Shown here: positions 15,147 to 22,836 of the stretch, piece by piece
Position numbering within the stretch: the first letter of the stretch is position 1
Layout of the letters: every line of letters begins with the position of its first letter
The notes under the pieces: model-generated
Databases searched by the model: none
What the model saw: the letters and a program-made list of their open reading frames with translations, nothing else
Told to the model about the DNA's origin: nothing
Program-made: the position numbers and the translations under genes
NCBI GenBank assembly: GCA_937976095.1
Contig: CALJSV010000256.1
Coordinates: forward strand, 1-34,651
Reading direction: 5' to 3'
Length of the DNA: 34,651 nt
From: an uncultured Clostridia bacterium
GTDB lineage: Bacteria; Bacillota; Clostridia; Lutisporales; Lutisporaceae

Positions 15147-16892
15147 ATGAAAAGAGTAGGTAGGTTTATAAGCTATTATAAACCATATAAGTTTATGTTT
15201 TTTTTGGATATGCTCTGTGCCTTGACTGTATCGGGAATTGACTTGGTTTTTCCGATAATGGTGAGATATCTGCTAAATGAAGGCATACAGAACAGGCTAG
15301 GGCTTGCTGTAGATGTAGTTCTTAAACTTGGCTTATTAATGCTGATTCTAAGAATAATTGAGTACTTCTGTCAATACTATATTACGGCATACGGGCATAT
15401 AATGGGTGCAAGGATGGAATATGATATGAGGAAGGATATGTTTGCTCATCTCCAAAAGCTTTCCTTTTCATATTTTGATAATACGAAGACAGGTCAAATA
15501 ATGTCAAGGATAGTAAACGACCTGTTTGATATTACAGAGCTTGCACATCATGGTCCTGAGGAGCTGTTTATATCCACCATAAAAATTATCGGATCTTTTA
15601 TAATACTAATGTTTATAAATGTTAAGCTCACACTGATAATTTTTGCGTTTGTACCTCTTATGATTGGCTTTGCTTACTACTATAATAAAAAAATGAGAGC
15701 AGTCTTCAGAAAAAACAGGCAGAAAATTGCAGAGGTCAATGCGCAGTTGGAGGATAGCATAGCAGGAATAAGAGTTGTGAAGTCTTTTTCAAATGAGCAT
15801 CTCGAGCAGTATAAGTTCGATAAAGGAAATACAGAGTTTTTACATACGAAGCAGGACAGCTACTATTATATGGGAAGGTTCTTTAGCGGTATCAAGCTTT
15901 TTGACGGAATAATATACCTTACAGTAATACTTGCAGGGGTTCTCTTTATAAAGGGTGGAGAGCTTGGTACTGTTGACTTGGTTACGTATCTTTTATATAT
16001 AAACACCTTACTGGTGCCAATTAGAAAGCTTATAGACTTTACAGAGCAGTTCCAGAAGGGAATGACTGGTTTTGAAAGGTTTCTTGAAATACTTGACACA
16101 AACCCTGATATAAGTGACAATGCAGACAGCATAGATCTCACTGAAGTACAGGGGAAGGTGGAGTTTAAAGAGGTTTGCTTTAGATATGATAAAGGAGAGC
16201 ATGTGCTAAGAGACATAAATCTTACACTGAACCCAGGCGAAACAGTTGCTTTGGTTGGTCCGTCAGGTGGTGGAAAATCTACACTGTGCAGCCTTATACC
16301 TAGATTTTATGAGGTCACAGCTGGCAGCATAAATATTGATGATATAGATATCCGTTCCATAAAGCTTAAGTCATTGAGACAGAACATAGGTATAGTCCAA
16401 CAGGACGTGTATTTGTTCGCAGGCACTATTATGGAGAACATAAGCTATGGAAAGCCAAATGCTACCATGGAGGAGATAATAGATGCTGCAAAGAAGGCAA
16501 ATGCTCATGAGTTTATTACTGGCTTTGAGAAGGGCTATGAAACCTATGTAGGTGAAAGAGGGGTAAAGCTATCCGGTGGCCAAAAGCAAAGGATAAGCAT
16601 AGCAAGAGCCTTTCTAAAAAATCCACCAATACTTATACTGGATGAAGCCACCTCCTCGCTGGATAATCAAAGTGAGAAAATAGTACAAAAGTCCCTTGAG
16701 AGCCTGACCAGCAATAGAACCACCTTTGTAATCGCGCACAGGCTGTCAACTATAAGGAATGCTAAAACCATACTTGTATTAACAGATAATGGCATAGAAG
16801 AAAGTGGGACACATGAAGAGCTTCTGCAAAACAGTAAGGTTTATTCAAGCCTATATAACGCTCAGTTTGAGGATGTGGAGGAGTTAGAGTAG
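15147..16892 (+). CDS. ABC half-transporter (exporter type, membrane plus ATPase domains)
   Basis: A 581-residue MsbA/LmrA-like half-exporter. About six transmembrane helices occupy residues 1-310. The ATPase has Walker A GPSGGGKST (from residue 371), signature LSGGQKQR (about 475), Walker B LILDEATS (about 498) and the switch histidine IAHRLST. Two copies would dimerise; substrate cannot be predicted, lipids, drugs and peptides all being possible. A GTG frame opening exists at 15120, but AAGGTGGGG before ATG 15147 marks the likely start. It stands alone between two terminators. Confidence 0.9.
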   Translation: MKRVGRFISYYKPYKFMFFLDMLCALTVSGIDLVFPIMVRYLLNEGIQNRLGLAVDVVLKLGLLMLILRIIEYFCQYYITAYGHIMGARMEYDMRKDMFAHLQKLSFSYFDNTKTGQIMSRIVNDLFDITELAHHGPEELFISTIKIIGSFIILMFINVKLTLIIFAFVPLMIGFAYYYNKKMRAVFRKNRQKIAEVNAQLEDSIAGIRVVKSFSNEHLEQYKFDKGNTEFLHTKQDSYYYMGRFFSGIKLFDGIIYLTVILAGVLFIKGGELGTVDLVTYLLYINTLLVPIRKLIDFTEQFQKGMTGFERFLEILDTNPDISDNADSIDLTEVQGKVEFKEVCFRYDKGEHVLRDINLTLNPGETVALVGPSGGGKSTLCSLIPRFYEVTAGSINIDDIDIRSIKLKSLRQNIGIVQQDVYLFAGTIMENISYGKPNATMEEIIDAAKKANAHEFITGFEKGYETYVGERGVKLSGGQKQRISIARAFLKNPPILILDEATSSLDNQSEKIVQKSLESLTSNRTTFVIAHRLSTIRNAKTILVLTDNGIEESGTHEELLQNSKVYSSLYNAQFEDVEELE

Positions 16893-16940
16893 CTAAATAA
16901 AGAGCAGTCAGGGCTTTTGTCCTGACTGCTCTTTATTTAG
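16893..16940. terminator. Bidirectional terminator between ABC exporter and gerQ
   Basis: A perfect 20-bp stem (16893-16912 with 16921-16940) and an 8-base loop containing TTTT. T-rich tails on both strands come from the TTTATTTAG ends. It overlaps the gerQ stop codon. Confidence 0.88.
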
Positions 16941-17515
16941 TAGTAGAATCTTACGAATTTAATTGAGTATATATCACATAGTAAGTGGTCATCTGTATCT
17001 ACTTCTTGAATTATTATATAGCTTACTCCTACATCTAAAAGAGTACCTTCTCTGTCCATAAACATATTTGTGCCTATTAAAAACTCAACCTTTACCCTTT
17101 GACCGATTTGAGTCCTTAAGTAGCCTTGAGTATATTCGATATCCATAATTGGAGTTTGTGTAAGTGCTTGGAAGTCTAAAGGTCCAGCACCGGATGTTAG
17201 AGGCATAGCGCCTATGCCTGTGGGCATAGTGCCTGCTGTGCCTGGGAAGTCAACAGTAGGTATTGGCGGCATGCCTGTCATACCTGTTATTGAGGTTGGT
17301 GGGGGCTGCATGGTTGCTGTCATGGGCAGTCCAGCTCCTGCCATAGGCATGACGGGCTGCTTAGCATGGTGTGGCATATTAGCAGTTGCTTGATATGGCA
17401 TATTAGCTGCTGCCTGATATGGCATATTAGCTGTTGTTTGTTGTGTTACATTTGGCATTGGACTTGCTTGATTGGCAAGCATGTTTGCATAGTTATAAGG
17501 ATTATTGCAGTACAT
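16937..17515 (-). CDS. gerQ: Spore coat protein GerQ-like
   Basis: A 192-residue protein. The C-terminal 75 residues (YTQGYLRTQIGQRVKVEF to DHLLCDIYSIKFVRFYY) match the GerQ domain, including a small beta-rich core. The N-terminal half is low-complexity, rich in Met, Pro, Ala, Gly and Gln, with three ANMPYQA-type repeats (about residues 29-52). In Bacillus GerQ is a coat protein needed to place the cortex hydrolase CwlJ on the spore. Here it lies 17 bp downstream of a CwlJ-like gene, the same gene order as in Bacillus, which strongly supports the call. Expression would be expected in the mother cell during sporulation. Confidence 0.83.
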   Translation of the reverse strand: MYCNNPYNYANMLANQASPMPNVTQQTTANMPYQAAANMPYQATANMPHHAKQPVMPMAGAGLPMTATMQPPPTSITGMTGMPPIPTVDFPGTAGTMPTGIGAMPLTSGAGPLDFQALTQTPIMDIEYTQGYLRTQIGQRVKVEFLIGTNMFMDREGTLLDVGVSYIIIQEVDTDDHLLCDIYSIKFVRFYY

Positions 17516-17532
17516 AGTATTCTCCTTTCAAA

Positions 17533-17976
17533 TTAAGTACTATAGTATAGTTTTGTTGGAAGATAGAAGCAGTGGTCACCTACTCTGTTTGCAAAGCTTC
17601 CAACACCATTTCTTGGGAAAACCTGTGGACAGGTAGGAATAAATGGATTGAAGTACCAAAGGCAGTAACCGACTGACAGCATTTTATTACCTGACATAGC
17701 CCAATCAGCAATATCAAAGTGCATCTGTTCAGGTGGGTTAGCCCATATGGTTTGCGGGTTTGGGACACCTCTTAGCACAGAAGTCATGCAGTCAAACTGC
17801 CCTCTTTGATTAAGAACGTTTCTGATATTTCCCTGGCCAATTCTTTGGTATTCACCGTTAGGCACATTTACTCTGTTCATTATTACTGTCGCTACAGCCT
17901 TCATGCCATTTTCGCCTTCGCCACCTGCTTCGCATCTTATTACTCTTGCCAGCAGCTCTCTTTCCGAATATGCCAC
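17533..17976 (-). CDS. cwlJ: Spore cortex-lytic cell wall hydrolase CwlJ-like
   Basis: A 147-residue hydrolase of the SleB/CwlJ catalytic family that degrades cortex peptidoglycan during germination. RVIRCEAGGEGENGMKAVATVIMNRV carries the expected catalytic Glu16, and FDCMTS and WANPPEQMHFDIADWAMSG follow in family order. No signal peptide or peptidoglycan-binding repeat is present, as expected for CwlJ rather than SleB. Translation starts at GTG 17976 after GAGAGGTG. The gerQ-like gene follows immediately. Confidence 0.88.
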   Translation of the reverse strand: MAYSERELLARVIRCEAGGEGENGMKAVATVIMNRVNVPNGEYQRIGQGNIRNVLNQRGQFDCMTSVLRGVPNPQTIWANPPEQMHFDIADWAMSGNKMLSVGYCLWYFNPFIPTCPQVFPRNGVGSFANRVGDHCFYLPTKLYYST

Positions 17977-18053
17977 TTAAATTCACCTCTCTTGTAGCAG
18001 ATATTTGTAAAAAGCAGATATAGTACATTTTATGTAAAAGTAGAAATTGTGAC

Positions 18054-18085
18054 ACAAAAAAACTGCTACCTGAAAAGTAGCAGTT
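18054..18085 (-). terminator. Terminator of the starch-binding protein gene
   Basis: On the minus strand a 9-bp stem, AACTGCTAC/GTAGCAGTT with a 7-base loop, is followed by a run of T residues, ending the gene at 18097-18411 before the cwlJ promoter region. Confidence 0.85.
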
Positions 18086-18096
18086 AGTGAATTAAA

Positions 18097-18411
18097 TTAG
18101 TCTAAAATTGTGAAAATATAGTTGCTTCCAGCGTTGTTATCCCAGTTTTGAGCATTGTCTCTAAAGCATACATTAAAGAAGGTTCCATCCTGTATTAAAG
18201 CTTGAGCCTTGAATTGATCTTCGCTTACTTTTACCATTCTAATATCCTGAACGTCCTTCCACTCATTTAAGTCTGAAGAACCGCAGTGTAAAAATACATC
18301 ATCTGCACCGGATTGAGCGAGAAGTCCTTTATATGTTACCTCTACAACATTGCTTGGCTTTATTCTGTCAGTGTTTATTTGAATTCCTTGTTCAGTTGTT
18401 ATATGCTTCAT
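18097..18411 (-). CDS. Stand-alone starch/glycogen-binding domain protein (CBM25/53-like)
   Basis: A 104-residue protein made almost entirely of one beta-sandwich domain resembling CBM25/CBM53 starch-binding modules. Diagnostic parts are VEVTYKGLLAQSGADDVFLH near residue 25-45, a mid-domain SDLNEWKDV aromatic position, and the C-terminal VCFRDNAQNWDNNAGSNYIF. There is no signal peptide, membrane segment or catalytic domain, so it should be cytoplasmic and could coat or scaffold glycogen granules. An upstream extension to 18465 is open, but an AGGAGGA site seven bases before ATG 18411 fixes the start. The family assignment is from recalled motif pattern; ligand binding is inference. Confidence 0.72.
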   Translation of the reverse strand: MKHITTEQGIQINTDRIKPSNVVEVTYKGLLAQSGADDVFLHCGSSDLNEWKDVQDIRMVKVSEDQFKAQALIQDGTFFNVCFRDNAQNWDNNAGSNYIFTILD

Positions 18412-18535
18412 TTTTTGTCCTCCTGCAGTCAAATTTTGTACAGCTTTAATAAGCTTTTGCTGCACAAAGTTATTATGTGATAAACGGTGAAGAATATTAC
18501 AAGAATGAGCTGGAAGCAGATGATTAAAAATATAT

Positions 18536-18564
18536 TTGCTATAATATTATCCTTATAATATATA
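18536..18564 (+). promoter_or_regulatory. Likely dsdA promoter overlapped by an inverted repeat
   Basis: TTGCTA (18536-18541), a 17-bp spacer and TATATA (18559-18564, with TATAAT one step further) form a plausible vegetative promoter 60 bp upstream of dsdA. A 16-bp-arm imperfect inverted repeat (18545-18581) covers its spacer and -10 box. Confidence 0.5.
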
Positions 18565-18581
18565 ATGTTATTAGGATAATA
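18545..18581. repeat. Inverted repeat over the dsdA promoter (candidate operator)
   Basis: Arms TATTATCCTTATAATA (18545-18560) and TGTTATTAGGATAATA (18566-18581) match at 14 of 16 positions around a 5-base centre. There is no T-run on the + strand, and the position over a promoter suits a repressor site more than a terminator. Confidence 0.6.
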
Positions 18582-18626
18582 GGGTTGAAAGAAATTATGA
18601 TAAATTAAAAATGGAGGCATTAATTA

Positions 18627-19976
18627 ATGATTAATATAACACAAGATATTGAAAGGCTGCTGCTTGTTAGTTTGAAAAGCTATAAGCCTGTCCTTTGGAT
18701 AAACAAAAAACTAAGCGAGATTAGTGACACTAATGAACATCCTTCTTTATCATATGAGGATATCATTGAAGCTGAGGAAAGACTTAAAAGATTTGCACCA
18801 CTTCTTAGAAGACTTTTTCCGGAAACCTTGGAGCAATCTGGAATAATAGAGTCGCGGCTTGCAAATCTTGATAATTTTAAAGAAGAATTTTTAAAAGAGC
18901 TCCACGCAAATTTCCATGGACGGCTTTTTCTAAAGTGTGATAACGAACTGCCTGTTGCGGGATCTATAAAAGCACGGGGAGGGATTTATGAGGTTCTGAA
19001 ATATGCTGAGGAGCTAGCATTCCAAAGTAAAAGGCTGAGTATTGGTGATAACTATGAAGTGTTGATGGATGAGAGCTTTAAGGAGTTTTTTGGCAGGTAT
19101 ACCTTGGCTGTCGGCTCTACCGGTAACCTGGGTTTAAGCATAGGTATTATGGGAGCAGCCTTAGGCTTTAATGTAAATGTACATATGTCTGCAGATGCAA
19201 AGGAATGGAAGAAGATCTTGCTTAAGGGCAAGGGGGTAAATGTGTTTGAATACAGCTCTGATTATAGCAAGGCAGTAGAAGAAGGCAGAAAAAAATCCGA
19301 TGCAGATCCATTTAGCTATTTTATTGATGATGAAAACTCAAAGACTCTCTTTTTGGGATATAGCACTGCGGCACTTCGCTTAAAGAAACAGCTAGAGCAG
19401 GAAGGTATTATAGTAGATGAGCAGCACCCGCTTTTTGTCTACATTCCATGTGGAGTTGGAGGTGCGCCAGGCGGTATATGCTTCGGGCTTAAGAAGGTTT
19501 TTGGAAGTTATGTACACTGCTTTTTTGTAGAGCCTACACATTCACCCTGCATGCTTTTGGGGATGGCCAGCGGGCTGCATGAGGGCATATGTGTTCAGGA
19601 TATAGGGCTGGATAACAAGACTGAGGCAGATGGTCTTGCCGTTGGAAGGCCATCAGGCTTTGTAGGTAAAATGATGGAAGGACTTTTAAGTGGAGTATAT
19701 ACTGTAGAGGATAACCAAATGTTTAAACTGTTGGCAACGCTTAGAGATAGTGAGGGTATAATAGTTGAGCCATCTGCGACTCCGGGATTATTGGGCGCAG
19801 CTAAAATTAGCCTGACAGATGAAGGCAGGGAATATTTAAGGGCAAATGGCTTAGAAGGGTATATGAAAGCCTCAACACATATAGCATGGGCTACAGGAGG
19901 TTCTTTTGTGCCGGAGGAGATGATGGAGAGCTTTTATAAAAGAGGGAAAGGAATAAAAGAGAGCATATCGATCTGA
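18627..19976 (+). CDS. dsdA: D-serine ammonia-lyase
   Basis: This 449-residue fold-type II PLP enzyme deaminates D-serine (and slowly D-threonine) to a 2-oxo acid and ammonia. The PLP lysine is Lys115 in AGSIKARGG; the phosphate-binding SxGN-type loop is GSTGNLGLSIG; the glycine loop is PCGVGGAPGG. Length and segment order match DsdA. The ATG follows ATGGAGGC at good spacing. It converges on an aminotransferase gene across a shared hairpin. Roles could be D-serine detoxification or use of D-amino acids released from peptidoglycan. Confidence 0.93.
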   Translation: MINITQDIERLLLVSLKSYKPVLWINKKLSEISDTNEHPSLSYEDIIEAEERLKRFAPLLRRLFPETLEQSGIIESRLANLDNFKEEFLKELHANFHGRLFLKCDNELPVAGSIKARGGIYEVLKYAEELAFQSKRLSIGDNYEVLMDESFKEFFGRYTLAVGSTGNLGLSIGIMGAALGFNVNVHMSADAKEWKKILLKGKGVNVFEYSSDYSKAVEEGRKKSDADPFSYFIDDENSKTLFLGYSTAALRLKKQLEQEGIIVDEQHPLFVYIPCGVGGAPGGICFGLKKVFGSYVHCFFVEPTHSPCMLLGMASGLHEGICVQDIGLDNKTEADGLAVGRPSGFVGKMMEGLLSGVYTVEDNQMFKLLATLRDSEGIIVEPSATPGLLGAAKISLTDEGREYLRANGLEGYMKASTHIAWATGGSFVPEEMMESFYKRGKGIKESISI

Positions 19977-19985
19977 TATGCTCTC
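19959..19985. terminator. Hairpin between dsdA and aminotransferase
   Basis: A perfect 11-bp stem, GAGAGCATATC and complement, with a 5-base loop spans the dsdA stop codon. The T-rich tail (CTCTTTTATT) is on the minus strand, so it is best as terminator of the aminotransferase operon and weaker for dsdA. Confidence 0.75.
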
Positions 19986-19994
19986 AAACTGTAT

Positions 19995-20819
19995 TTATGA
20001 GTTGATCTTGATATAGTTAACTATTGCCTTATCGTAAGCTTCTACTATTTTTGCGACCAGTGCATTTGTGGATGAAGCATTGTGCATCTCATCGACTTTT
20101 GCAATAGGTAGCACTTTCGGTGAGGTGCCTGTCAAAAATACAGCATCAGCAGAGTAAAGAAGCTCCTGACTTAGAGGCTCCTCTACAAGCTTAATTCCCA
20201 AAGCTGTACAGATATCGAAGATATGTATTCTTGTAATGCCAATTAGAACGCTTGCGCCAGGCGCGGTATAAATGCTATCGCCCTTTACCAGAAATAAGTT
20301 TGATCTACTGCCCTCGGTTACGTTTCCTGCATCACTTACTAATATGGCTTCATAAGCGTTTTTTTCTTTTATTGCAGCCTCTATTTTGTCACGCAATGAC
20401 TGGTTTATTACCTTTGCATTGGGATTGCTTCTTTCTGCCTTATAGGTTATGGTTTCTACACCCTCAGCATACTGATTTGCAGTTGGATAATTACTCTTAA
20501 TAAAGAAAAGCATGTACTCATAGCGATTGTTATTTGAGAATACAATCAGTTTAACGTTTTTATCCGGGGAAGCATTAGCTTCAATCAACCTTTTAATGCC
20601 TGATTTAATATCCGGAACTATGTGGCCAATGTTGAAGCCAATAGCCGCTGCGGAAGTAAGCAGACGCTCTAAATGCCTTTCAAGGAACAAAGGAACCCCG
20701 GCTATAACCCTTATAACCTCATATATAACTGCACCCTCAGGCTTTATGCCTCCAAAAGAATCAGTATCAACTATTTTCTCATTATGTATAAAGTATTTTT
20801 CTATGGCCTCATGACTCAT
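19995..20819 (-). CDS. Class IV PLP aminotransferase (BCAT / D-amino-acid transaminase / PabC group)
   Basis: A 274-residue fold-type IV enzyme. The PLP lysine is Lys136 in NPNAKVINQSLRDK, Glu169 lies in NVTEGSRSNLFLV, and SVLIGITRIHIFDI is the phosphate-binding helix region. LERHLERL near residue 46 is typical of the family. Motifs do not cleanly separate branched-chain aminotransferase, D-amino-acid transaminase and aminodeoxychorismate lyase. The neighbouring dsdA hints at D-amino acids, but that is context only. It is last in an operon with two acetyltransferase genes, 11 bp downstream of the second, with an AAGGAGA site. Confidence 0.82.
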   Translation of the reverse strand: MSHEAIEKYFIHNEKIVDTDSFGGIKPEGAVIYEVIRVIAGVPLFLERHLERLLTSAAAIGFNIGHIVPDIKSGIKRLIEANASPDKNVKLIVFSNNNRYEYMLFFIKSNYPTANQYAEGVETITYKAERSNPNAKVINQSLRDKIEAAIKEKNAYEAILVSDAGNVTEGSRSNLFLVKGDSIYTAPGASVLIGITRIHIFDICTALGIKLVEEPLSQELLYSADAVFLTGTSPKVLPIAKVDEMHNASSTNALVAKIVEAYDKAIVNYIKINS

Positions 20820-20830
20820 AAGACTTCTCC

Positions 20831-21349
20831 TTAACGAAAATATTCATTAGCAAGATAAGACATAAACACCTCATCTATATATATGCCATTACGATAAAAG
20901 CTCTTCCGTCTGTTTCCCTCATGAGAAAAGCTGCTTTTTTCGAAAACCTTTATGCATGGAGTATTATCCTCAGTTATAACGGCAGAAATACGCGAAGCCT
21001 GCTTTTCTTCGAAAAGAAACTTGCACAGCCTTTTAACTGCATCAGTTGCAAAGCCTTTACCCTTATATTGCTCACATACGTATATTTCTTCAATCGAAAA
21101 ATCCCTTTTCCAACCGCCGTCGTAGCTTATACTTCCAACTACATTTCCGGACATATCCTCTATAACGAGCCATTCTCCCTTTTTGTGGGCTTCCATACCG
21201 GTTTCAAGCTTCTTTTCCAGCATGCCCAAGGATACATCTGCCCTAGAATTTAAATAAACAATAGCTTCGGGTTCACGATATGTTTTATGTAGAACTTCCA
21301 GATCTGATTTGTATACTGCCCTGATTTTAACTAGATTACCTATTAGCAT
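20831..21349 (-). CDS. GNAT-family N-acetyltransferase
   Basis: A 172-residue GNAT protein with the acetyl-CoA pyrophosphate loop QYKGKGFATDAVKRLCKFLF, a beta-bulge strand IEEIYVCE before it, and NTPCIKVFEKSSFSHEGNRRK after it, as in RimJ/RimL-like members. The substrate is unknown; protein N-termini, amino acids and antibiotics are all possible. Its ATG overlaps the end of the upstream GNAT gene by seven bases, so the two are translationally coupled. They are only distantly alike. Confidence 0.85.
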   Translation of the reverse strand: MLIGNLVKIRAVYKSDLEVLHKTYREPEAIVYLNSRADVSLGMLEKKLETGMEAHKKGEWLVIEDMSGNVVGSISYDGGWKRDFSIEEIYVCEQYKGKGFATDAVKRLCKFLFEEKQASRISAVITEDNTPCIKVFEKSSFSHEGNRRKSFYRNGIYIDEVFMSYLANEYFR

Positions 21350-21894
21350 TGCACGCCCTCCCCTGCCAGAAACTCCTCTTTAAGAACACCCATATAGTGA
21401 TAGCTGATAGTTTTGCCACCTGCAAAGTCAGCTTCTCGAAGGTATACTTCTTTTTTGAAGCCGCATTTTTCATAGCAGCGGATGCCTCTTGGGTTTACTT
21501 CTCTTACGATGAGCTCAACCTTAACTGCCTCTCTTTGAAGGAACAGGTACTTAAGTAGAGTAGTTATTGAATCCTGTCCATAACCGCTGCTCCAATGCTC
21601 GCTTGCTATAGTGATTCCTATCATGTAGATGTTTCTAGCGTTTCTAGACCTCCAGTAGCCGATACCGCCAACGATATGATCCTCAATGTCTACAATTGCA
21701 AAGTGATCCTTTCCGTTATCCTTCAGCTTATCCTTTAGCTCTGAATCATACTCCTTCTCCATAAACTCATGTGTAAAGCCAGCAATGAAGTTGAGATCGA
21801 ACTGACCAACCAGTGGATCATTATAGATTTCAGATATGCGTTTGAAGTCTTTCTTTTCTATTGCCCTTAAAGCAATTTTTTTACCCTTTAACAA
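21343..21894 (-). CDS. GNAT-family N-acetyltransferase (RimJ/RimL-like)
   Basis: A 183-residue GNAT protein starting KGKKIALRAIEKKDFKRI, as in RimJ/RimL-like acetyltransferases. It carries SEHWSSGYGQDSITTLLKYL as the acetyl-CoA loop and NPRGIRCYEKCGFKKEVYLR as the C-terminal motif. The frame opens further upstream, to 21948, but GGGGGTGAT before TTG 21894 and the homologous start of the fold mark TTG as the start. First gene of the GNAT-GNAT-aminotransferase operon; substrate unknown. Confidence 0.83.
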   Translation of the reverse strand: MLKGKKIALRAIEKKDFKRISEIYNDPLVGQFDLNFIAGFTHEFMEKEYDSELKDKLKDNGKDHFAIVDIEDHIVGGIGYWRSRNARNIYMIGITIASEHWSSGYGQDSITTLLKYLFLQREAVKVELIVREVNPRGIRCYEKCGFKKEVYLREADFAGGKTISYHYMGVLKEEFLAGEGVQC

Positions 21895-21919
21895 TGTATC
21901 ACCCCCATTAATGAATAAT

Positions 21920-21948
21920 AATATAACACAACAGCATGAATCTATCAA
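21920..21948 (-). promoter_or_regulatory. Promoter of the GNAT/aminotransferase operon
   Basis: On the minus strand TTGATA (21948-21943), a 17-bp spacer and TATATT (21925-21920) lie 26 bp before the proposed TTG start, a good vegetative promoter. This supports the downstream start over 21948. Confidence 0.65.
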
Positions 21949-22015
21949 TGTTTTGGATTAGGTGTTAATAAATTGTAATAAAGCAGGGATATATGTGCAG
22001 GAGGTTTAGTTGCAA

Positions 22016-22044
22016 TTGCATTTTAAAGCAGGTAAGAATATAAT
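22016..22044 (+). promoter_or_regulatory. Promoter of the mgtC-family gene
   Basis: TTGCAT (22016-22021), a 17-bp spacer and TATAAT (22039-22044) sit about 60 bp before the start codon. The leader is too short to hold an M-box magnesium riboswitch. Confidence 0.65.
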
Positions 22045-22104
22045 ACTCATAAAGACTTATATTATTATTATAGTTGAGCAAATGCAGACGGGAGGCGCTA
22101 ATAC

Positions 22105-22770
22105 ATGGTAACTTATTTTGATATGCTTTTAAGAATGGGTCTTGCTTGTCTCTTAGGCGGAATAATAGGCTTGGACAGAGAGAGAAACAGACACGCAGCA
22201 GGGCTAAGAACTCACATTCTGGTTTGTATAGGGGCGACACTTGTAATGCTGTGCAATCTATTGCTCTTTGAAAGATTTAGAGGGGTTGTGAACATGGATC
22301 CTGTCAGGCTTGGCGCTCAGGTTATAAGTGGAATAGGCTTTCTTGGTGCAGGCACTATTATAAAGGAAGGCGCATCTATCAAAGGGCTAACAACTGCAGC
22401 AAGTCTATGGGCTGTTGCCTGTATAGGAATAGCTATAGGCTCAGGTCTTTATATGGCAGCAACCTTAGCTACTTCCTTTGTGCTTATTACCCTTATAATT
22501 TTTTCTCGCATAGAGCATTTGTTTTACTCCAGAACAGATAAAATAACTATAAGGCTTAAAGCTCAAAATGAATTCAAGCTTGTTGATGATTTGGTATTCA
22601 AGCTAAAGGCAATGGGTATTGAGATAAACAGGGTTACCTTTGAAAACCTTTCGGAGGATGAGCAGCTTATCAGTATAGTAGGTAAGAACCATAGAAATGC
22701 ATCCCTTAATCAAATAGCAGAAGCCGCAAAAAATATTACAGGCATCAATGGGATAGAGGTATGTGATTAA
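22105..22770 (+). CDS. MgtC/SapB-family membrane protein
   Basis: A 221-residue protein. Four or five N-terminal helices carry the family signatures LGGIIGLDRERNRHAAGLRTH, the GIGFLGAGTI loop and GLTTAASLWAVACIGIAIG. The C-terminal 75 residues form a soluble ACT-like domain. MgtC proteins help cells cope with low magnesium and influence membrane energetics; they are not thought to be simple magnesium pumps. GGGAGGC precedes the ATG at normal distance. It appears to be transcribed alone. Confidence 0.88.
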   Translation: MVTYFDMLLRMGLACLLGGIIGLDRERNRHAAGLRTHILVCIGATLVMLCNLLLFERFRGVVNMDPVRLGAQVISGIGFLGAGTIIKEGASIKGLTTAASLWAVACIGIAIGSGLYMAATLATSFVLITLIIFSRIEHLFYSRTDKITIRLKAQNEFKLVDDLVFKLKAMGIEINRVTFENLSEDEQLISIVGKNHRNASLNQIAEAAKNITGINGIEVCD

Positions 22771-22787
22771 TTAGCAATGTTTGATAT

Positions 22788-22817
22788 AATATTTTAAGAT
22801 ATATTAAAATATTTTTT
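22788..22817 (+). terminator. AT-rich hairpin after mgtC-family gene
   Basis: A 10-bp all-AT stem, AATATTTTAA/TTAAAATATT with a 6-base loop, is followed by a short T-run. Such a weak stem may terminate poorly; it could instead be part of the next gene's promoter region. Confidence 0.35.
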
Positions 22818-22836
22818 GAAATGGGGGTACGCTGAT

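Noticed and set aside
18027-18034. CATAAAAT (minus strand) upstream of cwlJ as a sporulation sigma-E/K -10 box
   Set aside because: The -10 box is plausible, but no matching -35 element lies at the right distance, so no sporulation promoter is claimed.
21949-22104. M-box magnesium riboswitch before the mgtC-family gene
   Set aside because: The promoter lies only about 60 bp before the start codon, leaving no room for the roughly 160-nt element.
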